9,954 bases of DNA, taken from Thermoanaerobaculia bacterium. GTDB lineage: Bacteria; Acidobacteriota; Thermoanaerobaculia; Multivoradales; UBA5704. Where the stretch lies: positions 1 through 9,954 of the forward strand of contig JASLEW010000147.1 of NCBI GenBank assembly GCA_030150965.1. Direction: 5' to 3'. The notes under the pieces were generated by a model. It was not told where the DNA came from. It did no database searches and worked only from the letters and a program-made list of their open reading frames with translations. Numbering within the stretch: the stretch's first letter is position 1; the number at the start of each line of letters is the position of its first letter. Positions 1 to 9,000 of the stretch are shown piece by piece. A program made the translations under genes and the position numbers.

Positions 1-3000
1 CCGCACGGCCGGGGCCGCCGGAGGCCGGTGCGCCCCCCATCGCCGCTGCCGGCGCCGGGCACCTCCGGCCGCAGCTCGGGACGCCCTACGTGGCGCCGCG
101 CGGGCCGCTGGAGGAGGGCCTGGCGGCGCTCTGGGGGGACGTCCTGGGGCTCGATCGGGTGGGCGCGGCGGACGATTTCTTCGAGCTCGGGGGGCATTCG
201 CTGCTCGGCACGCGGCTGGTGTCGCGGGTCCGCGAGGCCTTCGGCGTCGAGGTGCCGCTCGGCCAGCTGTTCGAGACGCCGACGGTGGCCGAGCTCGCCG
301 CTCACCTCGCGGCCGGGCGCGCGCTGGCCGGCGGCGCCGAGCGCGACGAGATCCCGCGCCTCGGGCGCGACGGCGAGCGGCCGCTGTCCTTTGCCCAGGC
401 GCGGATGTTCGTGCTCGACCGCCTGGAGACGGCGGTCTCCGCCTACAACATGGCGCTCCTGCTGCACGTCGAGGGCCCGCTCCATCCGGCGGTCGCCAGG
501 GCGGCGCTGGCGGAGGTGGTGCGCCGCCACGAGACCCTGCGCACCACCTTCCACGCCACGGCGGCGGGACCGCGCCAGGAGATCTCGGCGCGGGCCGCGG
601 TCCACCTGCCCCTGATCGACCTCGCGGCGCTGCCCGGGGAGCGCGGCGGCCGGGAGGTGGCGCGGATCGCCGCGGCGGACGCCGGCAGGCCGTTCGACCT
701 GAGCCGTGGGCCGCTGCTGCGGGCGGCCGTGCTGCGGCAGGGAGCCGGTCGCTTCTCGGTCCTGGTCAACATGCATCACATCGTGAGCGACCTGTGGTCG
801 CTCGGAGTCCTGGTGGAGGACTTCGGCGTCGCCTACGAGGACGCCCTGGCGGGCCGGCCCCCATCCCTGCCGGAGCTGGCGGTGCAATACGCCGACTTCG
901 CCGTCTGGCAGCGGCGGCGCCTCGCCGGTGAGCGCCTGCAGCAGGAGGTCGGCTGGTGGCGCGAGCGGCTCGCCGGCGCGGTGGTGCCCGAGCTGCCCAC
1001 CGACCGGCCGCGCCATTGGGCGCGCCAGGGGCTGGCCGGCGCCCGCCCCGTCCGTCTCGACGCCTCGCTGACGGCCCGCCTGACGCGGCTCGGGCGGGAG
1101 GAGGGGGCGACGCTCTTCATGGTGCTGGTGACGGGCCTGGGCGTGCTGCTCCAGCGCTACACCGGCCGGGAGGACCTCTCGCTGGGCTCGCCGATCGCCA
1201 ATCGCACGCGGCGCGAGCTCGAGCGGCTGGTCGGCTTCTTCGTCAACACCCTGGTGCTGCGCGCCTCCTTCCCGCCGGGCGCCGCGGTGCGCGGCCTGCT
1301 GCGGCAGGTGCGCGAGACGACGCTCGGCGCCTACGCGCATCAGGACGTGCCGTTCGAGAAGCTGGTCGAGGAGCTGCGCCCGGCGCGGGGGCCCAATCTC
1401 ACGCCCTTCTTCCAGGTGATGCTGGCGCTGCAGAACGCGCCGCTCGCCGCCCGGCCGCTGCCCGGGCTGACCCTGACCCCGGAAGCCCTCTCCAGCCCGC
1501 GCGCCAAGTTCGAGCTCAGCCTGTTCCTGGGCGAGGCCGCCGACGGCGGGATCGAGGGCGGCGCCGAGTACGACCGCGAGCTGTTCGACGGCGCGACCAT
1601 CGAGCGGCTGCTGGGCCACTACGGCAACCTCCTCGCCGAGCTCGGCGGCCTGGCGGTCGACGGCACCGCCGCGGCGCGGCAACGGCGGTCCGGTGAGCTG
1701 GCGCTGCTGGGCGCGGCGGAGCGCCACCAGCTGCTGACCGAGTGGAACGACACAAGGAGCGCGCTGCCGCGCCCGGCCCTGGTGCACCGGCTGTTTGCCG
1801 AGCAGGCGGCGCTGGCGCCGGATGCCGTGGCGGTGGCGTCGGCGGCCGGCGAGGCGCTGAGCTACGGCGAGCTGGAGCGGCGCGCCGGGCAGCTGGCGGA
1901 CCGCCTGCGGCGGCTGGGCAGCGGCCGGCCCGCGCTCGCCCGGGCGGCGGCCGGCGACGAGGTGGTGGGGATCCTCCTCGGCCGCTCGCCGGAGCTGGTC
2001 ATCGCCGTCCTGGCGGTCCTCAAGGCCGGCGCGGCCTACCTGCCGCTCGACCCCGCCTATCCCGACGAGCGCCTGGAGCTGATGCTGCGCGATGCCGGGG
2101 CGCGCCGGGTGATCACCCGAGCGGCCCTTGCCGGGCGCGCCGCCGCCCTGGCCGGCCACGACGCGCTCGGCGCGGCGGAGCCGCCGCTGGCGGTGCTGCC
2201 GGTCGATGCTCCCGCCGTGTCCGGCGAGCCGGCCGAGGCCGGCGCGCCGGGCGGCGGAGAGGCTCTCGCCGCCGCCGACCCGGCGGAGGCGGCGCTCGCC
2301 GACCGCCTGGCCTACGTCATGTACACCTCGGGCTCGACCGGCCGGCCGAAGGGCGTCGGGGTCACCCATCGCGGCGTGGTGCGGCTGGTCTGCGCGACCG
2401 GCTACGTGGCCTTCGGCCCCGGCGAGGTCGTCCTGCAGCTCTCGCCCGCCGCCTTCGACGCCTCCACCTTCGACATCTGGGGCTCCCTGCTGCACGGCGG
2501 CCGGCTGGTCCTGGCGCCGGAGGGGACGCCGGCGCTGGCCGACCTGGCAGGGCTGATCGACCTGCACGGGCTGACCACGGTGTCCACCACGGCGGCGCTG
2601 TTCCACCTCCTGGTGGATCACCAGCTGGAGCGCCTGGGCTCGCTCGCCCAGGTCATGACCGGCGGCGACGTGGTGTCGGCGCAGCACGCGCGGCGGGCCC
2701 TCCTCGCCCTGCCGCGCACGCGGCTGACGGTGCTCTACGGCCCGACCGAGAACACCACCTTCAGCTCCTACAGCCGGCTGCGCGACCCCGCGGACCTGGG
2801 CTCGACGGTGCCGCTGGGACGGCCGATCGCCAACAGCCGGATGGTGGTCGTGGACCGCGAGGGGCGCGCGGTGCCGGTGGGGGTGGCCGGCGAGCTCTGC
2901 ACCGGCGGCGACGGCCTGGCGCGCGGCTACCTGGGGCGGCCCGGGCTGACGGCGGAGCGTTTCGTCCCCGATCCCTCGGCCGGCGAGCCCGGAGGGCGGC

Positions 3001-6000
3001 TCTACCGCACCGGCGACCTGGCGCGGCTGCTGCCGGACGGCCGCGTCGAGTTCCTGGGACGGATCGATCACCAGGTGAAGCTGCGCGGGTATCGCATCGA
3101 GCCGGGCGAGATCGAGGCGCGCCTGCGCGAGCACCCGGAGGTGCGCGATGCGACCGTGCTGCTCCACGAGCAGCCGCCCGGCAACCGCTTCCTGGCGGCC
3201 TACGTGGTGGGCGCCGCGGCGCCCGGCGACGCCGAGCTGCGCGCTCACCTGCGGGCGCGGCTGCCGGAGCACATGGTGCCGACGGCCTTCGTGCGGCTGG
3301 ACGAGCTGCCGCTGACCGCCAACGGCAAGGTGGACCGGCGCCGGCTGCCGGCGCCCAGCTACGCGACGGCGGGCGCCGGGGCGGGCGCGGGTCCCCGGGC
3401 CGGGACGCCGCCGGCGCTCGCGCCGCGCGCTCCGTCGGCGGAGATCCTGGCCGGTCTCTGGTGCGAGGTGCTGCAGCTCGAACGGGTGGAGGAGGGCGCG
3501 AGCTTCTTCGACCTGGGTGGCTACTCCCTGGTTGCGACCGGCCTCGCGGTGCGCGTGCAGGAGGTCCTCGGCGTCGGGATCTCCCTGCACCGGCTCTTCC
3601 ACGACCCGACCCTGCGCGGCATGGCGGCCGAGATCGAGGAGAAGCTCCTGGAGGCGCGGGGGCCCGCGCCGCCGCCGCTCGTGCCGCTCGGCGCCGCCGA
3701 GCGGCGCGGGCCGCTGCCGCTCTCCTTCGCCCAGGAGCGCCTGTGGGTGCTGGACCGGATGGAGCCGGGCTCGACCGCCTACCACGTGCCGCTGGCGGTG
3801 CGGCTGCTGGGCGGCCTCGACGCCATCGCGCTGCACGCGGCGCTGGGCGAGGTCGTCCGCCGCCACGAGGCGCTGCGCACCCGCTTCGCGGCCGGGCAGA
3901 GCGGCCCGGTGCAGCTGGTTGCGCCCTTTGCGCCGCCGGCCCTGCCGCGCCTCGACCTCGGGGCGCTCGACGGCGGGCGGCGGGAGGACGAGCTGCGGCG
4001 GCTGATCGAGGGTCTCGCTCTCCGGCCGTTCGACCTGGAGAGCGGACCGCTCTTCCGGGCGGCGCTGGTGCGGCTCGGCGCCGCCGAGCACGCGCTGCTC
4101 GTGGCGATGCACCACATCAGCTCGGACGCCTGGTCGGTGGGCGTGCTGCTGCGCGAGCTCGCCGCGCTCTACGGGGCGGCGCGCGAAGGGCGGCCGTCGC
4201 CGCTGCCGGAGCTGCCGTTGCAGTACGCCGACTTCGCCGTCTGGCAGCGGCGCTGGCTGGACGGCGAGGCGCTGGCCCGCGAGGTGGACTGGTGGCGGCA
4301 GGAGCTTGGCGGAGCCCCGGCCCTGGAGCTGCCCGCCGACCGGCCGCGGCGGGGACCGCGGCGCGGGGTGGCGGGCCGCCGCACGCTGCGCATCCCGCCC
4401 GCCGGCGCAGCGGGACTGGCGCGGCTGGGCAGGGAGCAGGGAGCGACGCTCTTCATGGTCCTCCTCGCCGCCTTCGACGTGCTGCTCCTCCGGCATGGCG
4501 GGCAGGAGGCCGCCGCCGCCGTCGCGGTGGGCTCGCCGGTCGCCAACCGCACGCGCCGCGAGACCGAGAGCCTGGTCGGCTTCTTCGTCAACACGCTGGT
4601 GCTGCGCACCACGGTCGCGCTCGGCTCACCGCTTCACCAGGTGCTGCGGCAGGTGCGGGAGACCACCCTCGGCGCCTACAGCCACCAGGACGTGCCGTTC
4701 GAGAAGTTGGTCGAGGAGCTGCAACCGGCGCGCGGCGCGGGCCGGACGCCCTTCTTCCAGATCTTCTTCGCCCTGCAGAACGCGCCGCTGCCGGCCCGGC
4801 GGCTGCCGGGCCTGGAGCTCGTGCCGCTGCCGGCCGCCGGCATCGGCCCCAAGCTCGACCTCAGCCTGTCCCTGAGCGAGGCCGAGGACGGCGGCATCGA
4901 GGGGACGGTCGATTACGACCGCGCGCGGTTCGATGCGGCGACCGTCGAACGCCTGCTGCGGCACTACGGCCGGCTGCTCGCCGCGTTTGCTGCCCATGCC
5001 GATACCGGCGCCATCGGCGCCATCGGCGGTGCGGCGGCCGGGACCGCGGTGGGCGAGCTGCCCCTGCTCGCGGCGGCGGAGCGCCACCAGCTGCTGGCCG
5101 AGTGGAACGACACGCGGCGGGAGCTGCCGCGGCCGGCGGTCGTGCACCACCTGTTCGCCGCGCAGGCGGCGCGCACGCCGGACGCGGTGGCGGTGGTGTC
5201 GGCCGACGGCGAGGCGCTCAGCTACGGCGAGCTGGCGCGGCGCGCCGGCCGGCTGGCGCGCCGGCTGCGGCGGAGCGGGGTGGGTGCGGAGGAGGCGGTG
5301 GGCGTGCTCCTGCCGCGCTCGCCCGAGCTGGTGATGGCGCTGCTCGCCGCCCTCGCGGCCGGCGGCGCCTATCTGCCGCTCGATCCGGCCTATCCCGACG
5401 AGCGGCTGGAGCTGATGCTGCGCGACGCCGGCGCCCGGGTGGTGCTCGCCCGGGCGGCGCTCGCCCGGAGGCTCGGCGGCATGGCCGGGAAGGAGCCGCG
5501 GCTGACGGTGCTGGAGGTCCCGGGAGGGGAGGGCCGCGCCATGGACGCCGGCAGCCGCGAGCCGGCGGCGCCGGCGGGGCGGGAGCCGTGGGGGGGCCGG
5601 CCGGGCCGGCCGGCGGCGGGAGCGGGGGACGACAGCCTCGCCTGCATCCTGTACACCTCGGGCTCGACGGGCCGGCCGAAGGCGGTGGGAATCACCCACC
5701 GCGGCGTGGCGCGGCTCGTGTGCTCCACCGAGTACGTGACGTTCGGTGCCGGCGAGGTGGTGCTGCAGCTGGCGCCGGCCAGCTTCGACGCCTCCACCTA
5801 CGAGATCTGGGGGCCGCTGCTGCACGGCGGGTGCGTGGTGCTGGCACCCGCGGGCGCCGTCGCCCTGGCGGGCCTGGCCGAGCTGATCGACCGGCACGGC
5901 CTGACCACGCTGTCGACGACGGCGGCGCTGTTCCACCTCCTGGTGGATCACCAGGTGGAGTGGCTGCGGCCGTTGCGGCAGCTCCTGACCGGCGGCGACG

Positions 6001-9000
6001 TGGTGTCGGCGCAGCACGTCCGGCGGGCGCTCGGGGAGCTGCCGGAGACCCGCCTGACCGTCCTCTACGGGCCGACGGAGAACACCACCTTCAGCTCCTT
6101 CAGCCGCCTGCGGGACGCCGCGGAGGTGGCGGCCACCGTGGCGCTGGGCAGGCCGATCGCCAACAGCCGCATGGTCGTCCTGGACCCTGAGGGGCGCGTG
6201 GCGCCGGTGGGCGCCCCGGGCGAGCTGTGCACCGGCGGCGACGGCCTGGCGCGCGGCTACCTCGGGCGGCCGGAGCTGACCGCCGAGCGCTTCGTGCCCG
6301 ACCCTGGCGGCGCCGAGGCGGGCGGCCGCCTGTACCGCACCGGCGACCTGGCGCGGGCGCTCGCGGACGGGCGCGTCGAGCTCCTGGGGCGCCTCGACAA
6401 CCAGGTGAAGCTGCGCGGCTACCGCATCGAGCCGGGAGAGATCGAGGCGCACCTGCGCGAGCACCCGGCGGTGCGCGATGCGGCGGTGGTGCTGCACGAG
6501 CGGCCGCCCGGCAACCGTTTCCTGACCGCCTACGTGGTGGGCGATGCGCGGGCGGCCGGCGATGCCGAGCTGCGCGCCCACCTGCGGTCGCGCCTGCCGG
6601 AGCACATGCTGCCGGCGGCGCTCGTCCACCTGGAGGCGCTGCCGCTCTCCGCCAACGGCAAGGTGGACCGCCGCCTCCTGGCGTCGATGACGGCGACCGC
6701 GGCGACGGCGGGGCGGCCCGCGGGCGGCGCGGCGCCGCGGGAGCCGCTGGCCGCGAGGCTGGCCGCCATCTGGCGCGACGTGCTGCGGGTCGAGCGGGTC
6801 GATCTCGGCGACAGCTTCTTCGCCCTGGGCGGCTATTCGCTGGTGGCGACCGGCCTCGCCGTGCGGGTGCGCGAGGCCTTCGGCGTCGAGATCTCGCTGC
6901 ACCGCCTGTTCGACGATCCGACGCTGGGGGGGATGGTGGCCGAGGTGCGGGCTGAGCTGCGGCGGCGGCGCGCCGCCGCGGTGCCGCCGCTCGTGCGCCG
7001 CGGAGCCGAGCAGCGCGGCGCCCCCCTGCCGCTGTCGTTCGCGCAGGAGCGGCTGTGGGTGCTGGACCGGCTGCAGCCCGGCTCGACGGCCTACCACGTG
7101 CCCCTGGGCGCCCTGCTGAGCGGCGAGCTGGACGCCCCGGCGCTGCACGGCGCCCTGGCGGAGATCCTGCGCCGGCACGAGGTGCTGCGCACCCGCTTCG
7201 CCGAGCGGGACGGCGGCCCGGTGCAGGTGATCTCGCCCTTCTCGCCGCCGCCGCTGCCGCGGATCGACCTGGGCGCCCTGGATGATCCCAGGCGGCGGCA
7301 GGAGCTGCGGCGGCTGAGCGGCGACCAGGGCCGCGTGCCCTTCGATCTGCACCGCGGACCGCTCTTCCGCGCCGTCCTGGTGCGCCTGGAGCCCCGGGAG
7401 CACGCGCTGCTCGCGGTGATGCATCACGTGGTCTCGGACGGCTGGTCGGTCGGGGTGCTGCTGGGTGAGCTCGGCGCGCTCTACAGCGCGCTCCTGGCCC
7501 GGCGGCCCTCGCCGCTGCCGGAGCTGCCGGTGCAGTATGCCGACTTCGCGGTCTGGCAGCGGCGCTGGCTGGCGGGCAAGGTGCTGGAGCGCGAGCTCGG
7601 GTGGTGGCGCGAGGCGTTGGCCGGCGTGCCGGTGCTGGAGCTGCCCGCCGACCGGCCGCGCACGCGCCGCCCGGTTCAGGCCGCGGGCAGCCGCTCCTTC
7701 GCCCTCGACCCCGCGCTCGCCGCCGGCCTGGCGCGGCTCGGGCGCCGGCAGGGGACGACGCCGTTCATGGTGCTGCTCGCCGCCTTCAAGGTGCTTCTCC
7801 GGCGCCACTGCGGCCAGGACGACGTGGCGGTGGGCTCGCCGATCGCCAACCGCACCCGGCGCCAGGTCGAGGGGCTGGTCGGCTTCTTCGTCAACACCCT
7901 GGTGCTGCGCACCGTCCTGCCTGCCGGCGCCACGGCGAGCGAGGCGCTGGCGCGGGTGCGGGCCACGGCGCTCGGCGCCTTCTCTCACCAGGACGTGCCG
8001 TTCGAGAAGCTCGTGGTGGAGCTGCAGCCCACGCGCAAGGCCAACGTCAGCCCCCTCTTCCAGATCCTCTTCGCGCTGCAGAACGCGCCGCTGCCGCCGC
8101 AGCGGCTGGCCGGGCTGACGCTCGCCCCGCTGCCGGCGCCGCGTCTCGCCGCCAAGTACGAGCTGAGCGTGTCGATGATGGAGAGGGCGGGCGCCGGCAT
8201 CGAGGGCGTCGTCGAGTATGAGAGCGGCCTCTTCGACGGCGCGACGATCGAGCGCCTGGTCGGCCACTTCACCAATCTGCTCGCCGGCTTCGCGGCGGCG
8301 CCCGAGGCCGCCGCTGCCGGGCTGCCGCTGCTGGCGGCGGCGGAGCGCCACCAGCTGCTCGCCGAGTGGAACGACACGCGGCGCCCGCTGCCGCGGCCGG
8401 CGCTGGTGCACCGCCTGTTCGCCGAGCAGGCGGCGCGCGCGCCGGAGGCGACGGCGGTGGTGTCGGCGGCCGGCGACGCGCTGAGCTACGGCGAGCTGGC
8501 GCGGCGGGCGGGCGCCCTGGCGCGGCGTCTGCGGCGGCACGGGATCGGGCCGGAGAGGGTGGTGGGGGTGCTGCTGCCGCGCTCGCCGGAGCTGGTGACG
8601 GCGCTCCTCGCGGTGCTCGGGGCCGGCGGCGCCTACCTGCCGCTGGACCCGGGCAACCCGCGGGAGCGGCTGGAGCTGATGCTGCGCGACGCCGGCGCGG
8701 GGGTGGTGATCACCAGCGCCGCGCTCGCCGGCCGCGTGGCCGGAGCGGGTGCGGCGCTGGTGAAAATGGTGGAGGTGGCTGGGGCGAGCGGCGGCCCGGG
8801 CCGGGGAAGCGGGCCGGGCGAGCGCGGCGCCGGCGGCGGGCGCGACGATCTCGGCGGGGGCATGGAGGACGGGCAGGAGGCCGCTGCCGGGGGCCTGGCC
8901 TACATCATGTACACGTCGGGATCGACCGGCCGGCCGAAGGGAGTGGCGGTGCCGCATCGCGCGGTGGTGCGGCTGGTGCGCGAGACCGCCTACGTGCCGT

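Larger units (their letters stand above)
5142..6683 (+). other. A2: adenylation domain, pocket DAYSLGLTFK
   Basis: It activates the second residue encoded in this window and loads PCP2. Motifs are: LSYGEL, LAAGGAYLPLDPAYPDERL (the usual Lys of LKAG is Ala), YTSGSTGRPKA (residues 1884-1894), FDAST, YGPTE, GELCTGGDGLARGYL, YRTGDL, LRGYRIEPGEIE, LPEHMLP, and NGKVDR with catalytic Lys 2220. Pocket residues are D1929, A1930, Y1933, S1971, L1995, G1997, L2021, T2029, F2030 and K2220. Only two differ from A1, both conservatively (Phe to Tyr and Met to Leu), so A1 and A2 may load the same or very similar hydrophobic residues. Identical DNA runs of 36 and 33 bases around the pocket are shared with A1. 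A Gly/Pro/Ala-rich insert (about 5520-5636) lies between motifs A2 and A3. Confidence 0.95.

Noticed and set aside
28..615. A 195-codon + strand open frame at the left end.
   Set aside because: Its product is Ser/Arg-rich without domain features. The same DNA in the NRPS frame encodes PCP0 and the start of C1.
771..797. C1 as a heterocyclisation or epimerisation-type domain because of its odd active-site motif.
   Set aside because: It keeps HHxxxD, which a cyclisation domain would replace with DxxxxD. Its other motifs (RHETLRTTF, VGFFVNTLVLR, HQDVPFEKLV) are those of standard condensation domains, and it sits between a PCP and an A domain.
4476..4560. Possible frameshift in C2 where GGQEAAAAVAV replaces the usual acidic GQ(E/D)D pattern.
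   Set aside because: The frame is unchanged on both sides (VLLLRH before, GSPVANRTRR after). It is a two-residue in-frame difference.
5570..5632. GC-rich inverted-looking stretch (GGCCGGCCGGGCCGGCCGG) as a terminator or regulatory hairpin.
   Set aside because: It lies inside the coding frame in the variable loop of A2 with no T-run after it. Such strings are expected from Gly/Pro/Arg/Ala codons at this GC content.
1742..6190. A + strand open frame of 1,482 codons in another frame.
   Set aside because: Its product is Ala/Gly/Arg-rich low complexity, while the frame at base 3 gives every NRPS core motif in order over the same bases. It is a by-product of high GC.
6227..6955. Possible separate gene or frameshift continuation after 6190.
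   Set aside because: The NRPS frame is continuous through 6190-6230: A2 motifs A5, A6 and A7 all read in the same frame, so there is no break here.
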